A DNA stretch of 64,000 nt from SAR324 cluster bacterium (lineage in GTDB: Bacteria > SAR324 > NAC60-12), in the NCBI GenBank assembly GCA_028281495.1, contig JANQJU010000088.1, forward strand, positions 1 to 64,000, given 5' to 3'. Position 1 is the first letter of the stretch, and each line of letters starts with the position of its first letter. A program made the position numbers and the translations under genes. This document shows positions 34,083 to 43,230 of the stretch, piece after piece. The notes under the pieces are model-generated. The model ran no database searches. It was not told where the DNA came from and worked only from the letters and a program-made list of their open reading frames with translations.

Positions 34083-35306
34083 TTAGGATTCACTATTTAC
34101 TGCCGCAGTTTGAATCGGCAGTGTGAAATAAAATATGGTTCCTCGAGGGGGGTTGGATTCCACCCAAATTCTTCCCCCATGACGCTCAATAATCTTTTTG
34201 CAAATTGCTAAACCAATGCCTGTTCCAGGATATTCGTTTTTTGGATGCAGCCGCTGAAAAATAATAAAAATGCGTTCTACGTGCTTAGGGTCGATGCCGA
34301 TGCCATTGTCATGAACTCCAAACTGCCAGTCTTGTTCCGTTTTTTGTACGGAAAGATGAATTCGAGGTGATTCTTCATGACGATATTTGAGAGCATTGCC
34401 AATCAAGTTTTGAAATACCTGATTCAGCTGCTTTTCATCTGCCTGGACCGTGGGAAACGGATCTTTTGTGATCTCTGCTGCACTTTCTTTGATACTTATA
34501 TGCAAATTTAGGAGTACCTGTTCCAAGACTTTTTCACAATCAGTATCAGCAATCGGATTTTTGTGAGTTCCGACACGCGAGTACTCTAATAAGCCATCGA
34601 TCAGGCTTTGCATTCGGTGCGCTCCATCCACCGCAAATCCAATATATTCTTTGGCATCGTCATCAAGTTCATCCCCGTAGTCCTCTTCTAAAATTTGGCA
34701 ATAAGTGGAAACCATTCTCAACGGTTCCTTCAAATCATGAGAAGCAGCATAGGCAAATTGCTGGAGTTCATGATTAGAACGTTCCAAATCCCGAACATAT
34801 TGTTCTAACTTTTGATTTAGCAACAAAATGTGGTCCTGGGCCTGCTTGAGTTCTGTCAGGTCATGCATGATGCCGGTGAACATCCGACGCTCACCAACTT
34901 GCATTTCCCCAATTGAAAGATACATCGGAAACGTTGTTCCGTTTTTACGTTTCCCAATCACTTCGCGACCAATGCCGATTATTTTTTTAATGCCAGTCGA
35001 CAAATAATTGCTAAGATACGTGTCATGTTGGCTATGATAAGGTTCTGGCATCAACATGTTGATATTGTGCCCTAATACTTCATCCTTCCCATAGCCAAAC
35101 AAATGCTCAGCGGCTTGGTTGTACATTTCGACGGTGCCTTTCGAATCAATGGAAATGATGCCATCCGGGACAGTCTCGATAAGTGTTCGGAATCGAGTCT
35201 CACTTTCAAGCAAAGCGGCTGCTGCGTGCTCGTGAAATTCACTTCCGATCAACTCAGCATTCTCTCCAAATTTTTCTCGTAGGTGCTTATTCCATTTTTC
35301 AGCCAT
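34083..35306 (-). CDS. PAS-domain sensor histidine kinase (phytochrome-like transmitter)
   Basis: A 407-residue soluble kinase. A PAS domain of the FixL type (about 38-155; the segment HNINMLMPEPY is typical of that group) is followed by a coiled coil, a HisKA domain with H190 in AASHDLKEPL and a HATPase_c domain with GNALKY, DNGIGI and GTGIGLA boxes. The DLKEPL version of the H box is the one found in phytochrome-like kinases that use Rcp1-type receivers, matching the next gene. FixL-like PAS domains can bind haem, but I cannot confirm the haem-ligand His by eye. It is the first gene of the signalling operon and is divergent from rppH across 251 bases of AT-rich DNA. Confidence 0.92.
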   Translation of the reverse strand: MAEKWNKHLREKFGENAELIGSEFHEHAAAALLESETRFRTLIETVPDGIISIDSKGTVEMYNQAAEHLFGYGKDEVLGHNINMLMPEPYHSQHDTYLSNYLSTGIKKIIGIGREVIGKRKNGTTFPMYLSIGEMQVGERRMFTGIMHDLTELKQAQDHILLLNQKLEQYVRDLERSNHELQQFAYAASHDLKEPLRMVSTYCQILEEDYGDELDDDAKEYIGFAVDGAHRMQSLIDGLLEYSRVGTHKNPIADTDCEKVLEQVLLNLHISIKESAAEITKDPFPTVQADEKQLNQVFQNLIGNALKYRHEESPRIHLSVQKTEQDWQFGVHDNGIGIDPKHVERIFIIFQRLHPKNEYPGTGIGLAICKKIIERHGGRIWVESNPPRGTIFYFTLPIQTAAVNSES

Positions 35307-35557
35307 ACACTCATCCTTATTGGAGCGAAGGTGGTTTGAAAGGTGTTGTGAATTCCTTTTAACAAATTTGTGATTATGTTGGTATTATTACCTCTCAATG
35401 CCTTGGATAGCAAGTGAATGAATTGTTTTCGGCGCCTCTACAACCAGCATATTGTGCATTATTTTGCTATAAACATAAGTTTGTCATTTACAGTAAAACG
35501 CATTCAAGCAGACAGCCTTTCAGGAAAATCGAAAACATTAATAAAGGAAATTAGTCA

Positions 35558-36040
35558 ATGGCCAAACCTTATCGCCCCAATGTTTGTATAGTGATCACCA
35601 ATCCGAAAAAGACTCACGTGCTTATGTTCCACCGCGTGGGAGCAGAAAAATTCGGATGGCAGTTTCCACAAGGAGGAGTTGACAAAGGAGAATCCGAGAA
35701 CAAAGCATTTTATCGAGAATTGAAAGAAGAGATTGGAACGAATGATGTGGAATTGCTTCAAGTGTCGAAAAATCGTGTCAAATACAAGTTTCCTAAGTGG
35801 TTACTGAAGCAATGGAAACAAGAAGGGAGGAAACGCAAATTTAAAGGCCAAATCCAGCGTTGGTATTTAGTCACGTTAAATCAAGGGGTCGAGTCAATTG
35901 CTTTTAACGAAGATCCACCCGAGTTTGAAGCTTTTGAATGGGTTCCAGTCGCAAAAAGTGTGAAACGTATCATACCGTTTAAACGAAAAGCTTATAAAAG
36001 AGGCCTACAAACAGTTGGATTGTTGAAACACAAAAACTAA
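35558..36040 (+). CDS. rppH: RNA pyrophosphohydrolase (Nudix)
   Basis: A 160-residue Nudix hydrolase. The Nudix box GX5EX7REUXEEXGU is complete from G39 to G60. The opening YRPNVCIVI and the motif FGWQFPQGGVDKGE are those of RppH, which removes pyrophosphate from 5'-triphosphorylated RNA and so starts mRNA decay. The second half is unusually lysine-rich. An AAGGAA ribosome site (35544-35549) lies 8 bases upstream of the ATG. Confidence 0.93.
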   Translation: MAKPYRPNVCIVITNPKKTHVLMFHRVGAEKFGWQFPQGGVDKGESENKAFYRELKEEIGTNDVELLQVSKNRVKYKFPKWLLKQWKQEGRKRKFKGQIQRWYLVTLNQGVESIAFNEDPPEFEAFEWVPVAKSVKRIIPFKRKAYKRGLQTVGLLKHKN

Positions 36041-36091
36041 AAGAGTTGTTTCAAACAAAATGGAGTAGGAAGAGACGGGGTGGGGAAGTGA

Positions 36092-36865
36092 TTAACGTAA
36101 ACTAAATCGATCAAGCAGTTCGTTAGAAAAACGAACATAGGCTGTAGAGCCAATCGCTTTCATGTTTTGGTTCAGTACGGCTTGTCCCAAAGCACTTGCC
36201 TCTAAGATATTCGGACACTTCGGGATGATCGTTTTAAAAACCGAGTCCGATAACGCCTTATAAACTTGTTTGCAAATCATTCTATGCATCGGCAGTGACT
36301 TGTCATACATTGTGAGCAGAATTCCTGCTATTCGAATGTTGGGTGTTACATGCATTTGAAGCTGTTTGAATGTTTGCAAAAAACGTCGCAGCGATTTAAT
36401 GGCCAATGCCTCACATTGCAGTGGTGAAACGATGAGGTCGGCAGCCACCAGTGCATTCAGGCTCAACGCACCAGTAGAAGGAGGAGCGTCAATCACAACA
36501 AAATCATATTCCCCCTCGACTTCGCGGGCAATCCAGTTTTGTAAAAAATTGCGGTCCCCTGCAACTTCCAAAACACTCTGTTCATCCGTAAGGGGAGTGA
36601 TATTTGAAAAGATAAAATCCAAATTTTCATGGTTGGTTTCGGTATAAACATCATCCAATTCGGCGTCCGGATTGAGATACAATTCGCGGGTGCCGTAGAG
36701 AACCTGATCCACGTAGCCAAATGAGGCTCGAACCGAGCCTTGAGGATCGAGATCTATCATCAAAACTCGATACCCTCCAATTGCCAGCGCAGCCGATAAA
36801 TTCACTGACGAAGTCGTCTTTCCTACACCACCTTTTTGACTTGCAAAAGAGATCACCGTCGTCAT
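36092..36865 (-). CDS. ParA/Soj-family ATPase
   Basis: A 257-residue ATPase with the deviant Walker A KGGVGKTT (11-18), Walker A' LMIDLDPQGS and Walker B FVVIDAPPS. This is the Soj/ParA form that segregates chromosomes or positions protein complexes. No parB homologue or parS-like inverted repeat is adjacent; a solitary gene of this kind may position chemotaxis, pilus or secretion machinery instead. The start at ATG 36865 follows a GGAAAGG ribosome site; a TTG at 36880 is rejected. It is divergent from cysS. Confidence 0.92.
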   Translation of the reverse strand: MTTVISFASQKGGVGKTTSSVNLSAALAIGGYRVLMIDLDPQGSVRASFGYVDQVLYGTRELYLNPDAELDDVYTETNHENLDFIFSNITPLTDEQSVLEVAGDRNFLQNWIAREVEGEYDFVVIDAPPSTGALSLNALVAADLIVSPLQCEALAIKSLRRFLQTFKQLQMHVTPNIRIAGILLTMYDKSLPMHRMICKQVYKALSDSVFKTIIPKCPNILEASALGQAVLNQNMKAIGSTAYVRFSNELLDRFSLR

Positions 36866-37019
36866 ACGAAACCTTTCCAAAACAATATTTTACAGTTGAT
36901 TCTGTATTTTCATTACGTCAAGCCGATTGCGGATGTCAAGACTTCAGCTTGGCCTCATTCGCTGCCATAACTTTGAATTAAGTACATAATATTAACGACT
37001 GTTCCAACTGAAAAATTCT

Positions 37020-38462
37020 ATGCCCATCGTTCTGTATAATTCCTTGTCTCAGCAAAAAGAAGAGTTCGTTCCCTTACATCCAAATAAGGTGTCGATGTAC
37101 GTTTGTGGACCGACTGTGTATAGCGATCCACACATTGGTCATGCAAAAACCTATGTAAGTTTTGATGTGATGCTACGCTATCTCAAGCACCAAGGTTTTA
37201 AAACGTTTTATGTCCAAAATATTACGGATGTAGGGCATTTATTAGGCGACGACAACGAAGGAGAAGATCGCATTCTCAAAAAAGCTCGAGAAGCCGATCA
37301 AGAACCCATGGCAATTGCCGAGTACTATGCTTACCGTTACTTCGAGGTCATGGACCGATTGGGCGTGCAACGACCTGATATTTCCCCCAGAGCAACTGGT
37401 CACATACCGGAACAATTGGAGTTGATCCAGGATTTGATGGAACGAGGCTATGCGTATGAAGTCAATGGATCGGTCTATTTCAATGTGGCAAAATACCCTG
37501 AATACGCGGCGCTTTCCAATCGCGACACGGAAGAAATGAAAAGCGGCACTCGTGTGGAAGTAAGAAGTGAAAAACAGAATTCTCAAGATTTTGCTTTATG
37601 GAAACGCGCAGAAGGCGGGCACCTGATGCGTTGGAGAGATCCATGGAGCGGGTGGGGATATCCCGGCTGGCATACTGAATGTGTGGCGATGAGTTCTAAA
37701 TACTTGGGAGACACTTTCGATATTCACGGTGGAGGGATGGATCTAAAATTTCCACATCATGACAGTGAAATTGCTCAGGCCCGATGCACAGATAAAGGTT
37801 TTGCTCGCTATTGGATGCATTCCAATATGCTTACAATCAGCGGCCAAAAGATGAGCAAATCTTTGGGTAATTTTATTACCCTTCATGATGCTTGTGATGA
37901 ATTTGACCCACTCACCATTCGTTACTTCTGCGTTGCCAGCCATTATCGCTCTGTTGTGGATTATAGCCAGGACGCGTTGGTGGGTGCCCAAACTGCTTTG
38001 CTTCGTTTGCATCAAGTGACTCAAGCGCTTCGAGATCGATTGCCAGAAAATGTGAAACCCACCCACCAACACTTTCAAGATTACCGGGATCGCTTTTGTG
38101 AAGCGATGGATGACGATTTTTCGACACCGCAAGCTCTTGCTGTGCTCTTTGAACTCAGCAAAGAAGCCAATGTGTTGTTACGGTCTGAAACCCCCGATCC
38201 TTCTCGGATTGCGGATGCTGAGCATTTGTTTACTTCCTTGGGAGGAACAGTGCTTGGTATCATACCTACAGAAATTATAACCCACCATAAGGCAGATGAA
38301 CGACTCGCAGATGTGATGGAACTGATGATCGATTTGAGGCAACATTTCCGAAAGAATAAGGATTTTGCCATGTCGGATCAAGTTCGTGACAGACTGAAAA
38401 ATATTGGAATCCAACTACAAGACAGCAAAGACGGTTGTTCTTGGGAATGGATTGAGTCTTGA
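37020..38462 (+). CDS. cysS: Cysteinyl-tRNA synthetase
   Basis: A 480-residue class I aminoacyl-tRNA synthetase that charges tRNA-Cys. The zinc and ATP sites are clear: C29 within MYVCGPTVY, HIGH (38-41), the WHTECVAMS zinc segment, GGGMDLKFPHH and KMSKS (277-281). A C-terminal DALR domain is present. Length and start are standard for the family. It is followed 33 bases later by a phosphoesterase gene on the same strand. Confidence 0.98.
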   Translation: MPIVLYNSLSQQKEEFVPLHPNKVSMYVCGPTVYSDPHIGHAKTYVSFDVMLRYLKHQGFKTFYVQNITDVGHLLGDDNEGEDRILKKAREADQEPMAIAEYYAYRYFEVMDRLGVQRPDISPRATGHIPEQLELIQDLMERGYAYEVNGSVYFNVAKYPEYAALSNRDTEEMKSGTRVEVRSEKQNSQDFALWKRAEGGHLMRWRDPWSGWGYPGWHTECVAMSSKYLGDTFDIHGGGMDLKFPHHDSEIAQARCTDKGFARYWMHSNMLTISGQKMSKSLGNFITLHDACDEFDPLTIRYFCVASHYRSVVDYSQDALVGAQTALLRLHQVTQALRDRLPENVKPTHQHFQDYRDRFCEAMDDDFSTPQALAVLFELSKEANVLLRSETPDPSRIADAEHLFTSLGGTVLGIIPTEIITHHKADERLADVMELMIDLRQHFRKNKDFAMSDQVRDRLKNIGIQLQDSKDGCSWEWIES

Positions 38463-38495
38463 AAGTCGATACTAATCCCTTATTAGGAACATCCT

Positions 38496-39368
38496 TTGTT
38501 TTACTTCATTACTTTAATAATAGGAGTCGTTCTGGGCATCTACATTGCTAGAGAACTGGAGCGCAAAGCATGCTTACCCATTCACTTCAACCGCGGCATC
38601 GATTTTAATGTCCAACCTGAAGCTTCTGAAATTCGTGTTGTTTTACTTGGCGATACTGGTTCGGGAAACAGTCAGCAAAAGCAAGTGGCCGCTGCGATGG
38701 AAAAGACCTGTGCTGAAAAAGGCTGTGACCTCGTCCTGCTATTGGGCGACAACTTCATTATGGACGGAGTGAGTGATGTCGGGGATCCTCAATTTCAATA
38801 TAAGTTTGAAGACATCTACTCTTTATCGCTACCTTTTTATGCTGTCTTAGGAAACCACGATTTTCGGGGAAGCTGGCGAGCCCAAATTGAATACACGCAG
38901 CGCAGCGAACGATGGAAGATGCCAGATGTGAATTACGCTATTGAGGCAGGCCCTGTCTTGTTCCAAGCCATTAACACAACCTGTACGATTTGTTCCCTGG
39001 CATCACTTTTTGGTAAAAAACAAAAACCATGGAAAGTGGTGTTTGGGCACCGTCCTTTTGTTACAAGTGGACGGCATAGGGGGATGACAGGATTAGAACG
39101 TTTCTTGATTTTGCTTTCCAAAACACAGTTTGTATTTTCCGGACACAACCACATTCTGGAACACCTTCACTATAAAGGTATCGATCAAATTGTTTCTGGT
39201 GGTGGTGGAAATCCGATCCATGAGATTGCAGAAAAACCATCACCATTCAAAAAATTTCTCCTACAAGATTTGGGATATGTTTGGGTGCATTTCACAGCAC
39301 AACAAGTCAATACTCATTTCTTTGATGCAACTGGTCAGGAAGTCTACCATTTTACGCGAAGTCGGTAA
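38496..39368 (+). CDS. Membrane-anchored calcineurin-like metallophosphoesterase
   Basis: A 290-residue protein. The N-terminal hydrophobic stretch (about 2-19) is a signal anchor, so the catalytic domain probably faces the periplasm. The metallophosphoesterase motifs are GDTGSGN, LLGDNF, GNHDF, GHRPF and GHNH. Their spacing resembles purple acid phosphatase/TRAP-type enzymes. No ATG exists near the N-terminus; the start is TTG 38496, supported by AGGAA at 38485-38489. The substrate is unknown. Confidence 0.87.
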   Translation: MFYFITLIIGVVLGIYIARELERKACLPIHFNRGIDFNVQPEASEIRVVLLGDTGSGNSQQKQVAAAMEKTCAEKGCDLVLLLGDNFIMDGVSDVGDPQFQYKFEDIYSLSLPFYAVLGNHDFRGSWRAQIEYTQRSERWKMPDVNYAIEAGPVLFQAINTTCTICSLASLFGKKQKPWKVVFGHRPFVTSGRHRGMTGLERFLILLSKTQFVFSGHNHILEHLHYKGIDQIVSGGGGNPIHEIAEKPSPFKKFLLQDLGYVWVHFTAQQVNTHFFDATGQEVYHFTRSR

Positions 39369-39475
39369 GACTCCACCACCATTTCCCAAGATCCATCCCT
39401 GATACCACAGATTCAAACACGATTCGTCTTTTCGCTCTCAAACTTTACGACGAATCACCATTCTCTAAATTGATT

Positions 39476-41236
39476 ATGAACTCAAAAAAAACAAAAAAAG
39501 ATCATGGCTTTCTACGACTATTGAAACTGGTTTTGCCTTACAAAGTTTGGATTTTTCTTAGTCTGGTCAGCATGATCGGTTACAACGTTTTTAGTGCAGC
39601 CCCGGCTTATTACACTAAAGATATTATTGATTCCTTGGAGCAAAAACCGGATTTGGATAGCTTTTTCCTCGTTAGTGTTGGACTGGTTTTGGTCTTCGGC
39701 ATGAAAGGGGTTTGCCATTTCTTTCAAACCTTCAGCATGGGGCTGATGGTTCAACGATTGCTCAATGAATTACGACAGCAATTGTTTGTCCATATCCAGA
39801 AACTTTCCCTCGCCTTTTTTACAAGGTCCAAAACTGGTGATCTGATCTCCCGTTTCACGACCGATACACAAACTCTACAAGCTGCGTTGAATGTGGGCAT
39901 CACAGGCCCTTTTCGAGACATCCCCCGTTTGTTTTTGCTCCTTGCAATAATGTTGGATCGAAGTTGGCGATTGACATTGCTCACACTAGCCGTAATCCCT
40001 GTCGCAGCCCTATGTATTCAATTGTTTGGTCGTCGAAATAAACGCGCTGTGAGTGCTCGGCAAGAAAGCTTTGGAGAGCTTGCGAGTTTGTTGTTGGAAT
40101 CGATGACAGGCGTTCGAGTGGTTAAAGCATTTGGGATGGAACATTATGAAATTGGGCGTTTTAGTGAGTCCAACGACAAGTTGTATCGGCATAATATGAA
40201 GTCAATTCTTATCACCTCTTATTCTTCTCCTATAATCGAAATCATAGGAGCCATTGCTGGAGCAACAATATTAGCTTATGGTGGATATCTGGTGGTGCAC
40301 GATGTGATTACAATTGGAGCACTTGCTTCGTTCTTGGTCAGTTTTTTGATGATGAATGATCCTGCTAAACAATTAAACGGATTCAATCTGAAATTACAGG
40401 AAGGGCTCGCGGCACTCCAACGAATTCATGCCATTTTGGATACGGATGTTGAGATTCATGAAAAACCAAATGCCCACTCCTTGGAAAGATTTGAAAAGGA
40501 AATTGTGTTGGACATTCGTTCTTTCCAATACGATAGCAAGGGAACTCCTGCATTGGAAAATTTCAAGATGACTGTTCAAAAGGGTGAAGTGATCGCTTTA
40601 GTAGGTAGCAGTGGAGCCGGGAAGTCGACTTTAATCAACTTGATTCCCCGGTTTTATGATGTGACAGAGGGTTCGATTCGTATCGATGGCTATGACATTC
40701 GCGATGTCAACCTGAGATCGCTACGTCAATTGATCGCCATCGTAACGCAGGACACGATTTTGTTTAATGACACTATCACCAATAATATCTCCTATGGCCA
40801 CCCGGAATGTCCAGAAGCACTCGTGACCGAAGCTGCCGAGGCGGCAAACGCCCACGATTTTATTCTGAATCAAAAAGAGGGTTACAACACATTGATTGGG
40901 GAAAAAGGAGTGCTTCTCTCCGGTGGACAACGACAGCGTCTCTCGATTGCAAGGGCAATTTTGAAAGATGCCCCCATCCTCATTTTGGATGAAGCAACTT
41001 CCGCTCTTGACTCTGAATCTGAAATTGCGGTTCAACAAGCCCTCGAACATTTAATGGAAAATCGCACGACATTCGTAATTGCTCATAGGCTTTCAACCAT
41101 ACGTCACGCCGACAGGATTTGCGTGTTGGAACAAGGTCAAATCGTGGAAATTGGCGACCATGACACACTGCTCGCTCAAAATGGCCGTTACAAGCAATTG
41201 TACGATCTCCAGTTCCGGGAACAGACAAGAGATTGA
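39476..41236 (+). CDS. MsbA-like ABC exporter (fused membrane and ATPase domains)
   Basis: A 586-residue half-transporter. The N-terminal six-helix exporter domain (about 20-330) is followed by an ATPase with Walker A GSSGAGKST (about 378-386), signature LSGGQRQR (about 481), Walker B ILILDEATSALD and H-loop VIAHRLSTIRHAD. It dimerises in the inner membrane. The sequence is closest in feel to the lipid A flippase MsbA, which would fit a Gram-negative host, but other lipid or drug substrates cannot be excluded. ATG 39476 is preferred to an in-frame TTG six bases upstream. Confidence 0.9.
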   Translation: MNSKKTKKDHGFLRLLKLVLPYKVWIFLSLVSMIGYNVFSAAPAYYTKDIIDSLEQKPDLDSFFLVSVGLVLVFGMKGVCHFFQTFSMGLMVQRLLNELRQQLFVHIQKLSLAFFTRSKTGDLISRFTTDTQTLQAALNVGITGPFRDIPRLFLLLAIMLDRSWRLTLLTLAVIPVAALCIQLFGRRNKRAVSARQESFGELASLLLESMTGVRVVKAFGMEHYEIGRFSESNDKLYRHNMKSILITSYSSPIIEIIGAIAGATILAYGGYLVVHDVITIGALASFLVSFLMMNDPAKQLNGFNLKLQEGLAALQRIHAILDTDVEIHEKPNAHSLERFEKEIVLDIRSFQYDSKGTPALENFKMTVQKGEVIALVGSSGAGKSTLINLIPRFYDVTEGSIRIDGYDIRDVNLRSLRQLIAIVTQDTILFNDTITNNISYGHPECPEALVTEAAEAANAHDFILNQKEGYNTLIGEKGVLLSGGQRQRLSIARAILKDAPILILDEATSALDSESEIAVQQALEHLMENRTTFVIAHRLSTIRHADRICVLEQGQIVEIGDHDTLLAQNGRYKQLYDLQFREQTRD

Positions 41237-41341
41237 CCCGCCCTCCCTATTGCCTCTCCTAGTGTTTTAGGATACTTTCGCTTCGCCAACGGGGCTTTCC
41301 ATCCTTGTTAACAAACGACTGCGTATATTTCTTGATTGAGC

Positions 41342-43180
41342 ATGAGTGACAATCAACAGATCATACTAGAGCATTTGAGAGCTTCACGTTATTTCAAGGC
41401 ATTGCCTGAAGAAACGTTACGCCAACTTCTGATATTGGCTGAATTGAAAAAATTCAGCAAAGACGAAGTGTTGGTAGAGCAAGGGCAGCAAGAAACTTCA
41501 GTCTATATTCTTGTTCAGGGATCCATGTCGATTCTGGTAGATGGACAATTCATCTACAATCTCAATCGCCGAGGCGACATCATCGGCGAGGTCAATTTCA
41601 TTACGGGAAAAGGATCCGGTGCCACAGTCATAGCCAATGGTGACCTCGAAACCATCAAGATTGCTTCCAATTCTCTCACCGCGATTCGTCAAGATACCAC
41701 CCGCGAGTTGCAGAATGTGCTCTATAAGAGCTTCTCATTAATTCTCTCAGAAAAACTTTTTCTCACCTCTGAAAAAGCAAAACATTACGAAACATTGACA
41801 CAAGACTTACAGTTGGCTCGGGATGACTTAGAACAGCGTGTTACGGATCGGACTGAGGATCTCCAAAAAGCCAACTCGAAATTAAAAGAAGAAATCCTAG
41901 AACGCGAGCGAGTCGAGTTGGCTTTGCGTCGTCGTATGCAGATCGACAAATTGGTTACTTCTGTCTCCCGACAGTTCATCACGACCCCTTTTGAAGATAT
42001 TGACGCGATCATTCATGAAACGTTGGAATCTGTGGCAGAATGCATCCAAGTGGAACGCATTTATTTCTGTTCTGAATTGGATGGTGGCACTGAGATACAT
42101 CACATTTACGAATGGCACGTTCCGGAGATAAATTCCCACCGAGAATTGATTGAAGGATTACTAGTTCATCATTTTCCGGCATTCAAAGAAACTTCGAGTC
42201 AAGATGAGGGGTACACCTATATTTACGATCCTCTCTTTTACCATCAAACGGTGGTGGGCTTTTTCGGTGGCGATTCCTTGCGAAAATTAGAATGGGCTGA
42301 GGATGACTATCGGCTGCTAAGCATGGTGGGAGAAATCATGATAGGGGCCTTAATGCGTAAGCATGCCCAAGAGCAACTGATTCAGGCCCAAGCAAAAGAG
42401 GCAGAGCTAAAAATGGCCGCTGCTGTGCAGCAGACTTTGATTCCAAAACAGCTTCCCATTGTTTCCAATCTCGAATTGAGCAGCTACTACCAGTCGGCTT
42501 CAGAAACAGGCGGCGACTGGTATGGCTTCATGACTCAAATTCCTCAACATTTTTATATTTTAATCGGAGACGTGACGGGGCATGGTGCCCCGGCCGCTAT
42601 GATTACCGCCAATATTTGCGGAGCCTGTCGTACTTTAGAAAATCTCTATGGAGAAAAACAAATTGCTCCTTCTCCCGCAGAATTGCTTAAGCAACTTAAC
42701 CAATCTGTGCTTGCTGCGGGTTCCAGTGATCTGTGGATGACTTTTTTTATTGCTCGGATTGATCTCGAAAACGGCTGGTTGACATTTTCCAATGCCGGCC
42801 ACAATTTTCCCTTTCTGATAAAAGCTGACGGCAATCTGAAGCATCTGCTCAATCGCAATTCTCATTTAGGTCATCCGAACAACCACTTCACCGAAAACGG
42901 CTGTCAATTGGAAGCAGGCGACCTGTTGTTTTTCTATACCGATGGGCTGATCGAAAACGAAAACCCTCAAGGCAAGATGTGGGGTCATCAACGATTGGGA
43001 CACTTTCTGAAAAAGCACCATGATCTTTCAGTCAACGGCATCAAAGATTTCATCCTGAATAAAGCATTTCAATTTTTTGGAGACCAACCTCCTGAAGATG
43101 ATCTCACCCTTGTTGCCTGTAAAGTCTTAGTTCCCTTTCGACTCTCCCCGATCACAGGTTTCTCAGAATCGAATAACTGA
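41342..43180 (+). CDS. SpoIIE-type phosphatase with cNMP-binding-like and GAF-like sensor domains
   Basis: A 612-residue signalling phosphatase. It has a cNMP-binding-like domain (about 10-130), a coiled coil (about 150-200), a GAF-like domain (about 205-345) and a PP2C/SpoIIE catalytic domain (about 365-600). The metal-binding acidic residues are present in GGDWYGF, GDVTGHG, YTDGLIEN and PEDDLTLV. Enzymes of this type dephosphorylate Ser on STAS anti-anti-sigma proteins. The N-terminal 150 residues are clearly paralogous to those of the histidine kinase at 32258. Here too the phosphate-cassette Arg is missing (S92 by eye, after G82-E83). Confidence 0.92.
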   Translation: MSDNQQIILEHLRASRYFKALPEETLRQLLILAELKKFSKDEVLVEQGQQETSVYILVQGSMSILVDGQFIYNLNRRGDIIGEVNFITGKGSGATVIANGDLETIKIASNSLTAIRQDTTRELQNVLYKSFSLILSEKLFLTSEKAKHYETLTQDLQLARDDLEQRVTDRTEDLQKANSKLKEEILERERVELALRRRMQIDKLVTSVSRQFITTPFEDIDAIIHETLESVAECIQVERIYFCSELDGGTEIHHIYEWHVPEINSHRELIEGLLVHHFPAFKETSSQDEGYTYIYDPLFYHQTVVGFFGGDSLRKLEWAEDDYRLLSMVGEIMIGALMRKHAQEQLIQAQAKEAELKMAAAVQQTLIPKQLPIVSNLELSSYYQSASETGGDWYGFMTQIPQHFYILIGDVTGHGAPAAMITANICGACRTLENLYGEKQIAPSPAELLKQLNQSVLAAGSSDLWMTFFIARIDLENGWLTFSNAGHNFPFLIKADGNLKHLLNRNSHLGHPNNHFTENGCQLEAGDLLFFYTDGLIENENPQGKMWGHQRLGHFLKKHHDLSVNGIKDFILNKAFQFFGDQPPEDDLTLVACKVLVPFRLSPITGFSESNN

Positions 43181-43230
43181 GTGTCACTCTCTTCTCTTTG
43201 AAATTAAGCCACACCGATTGTTCATTTTTC

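Noticed and set aside
36046..36058. Palindrome TTGTTTCAAACAA between rppH and the parA-like gene
   Set aside because: The one-base loop and AT-only stem cannot form a stable hairpin, and there is no T-run; it could be an operator but nothing supports that.
36092..36865. parA-like gene as evidence of a plasmid or replication origin
   Set aside because: There is no parB, parS-like repeats, replication initiator or dnaA boxes nearby, and the neighbours are chromosomal housekeeping genes.
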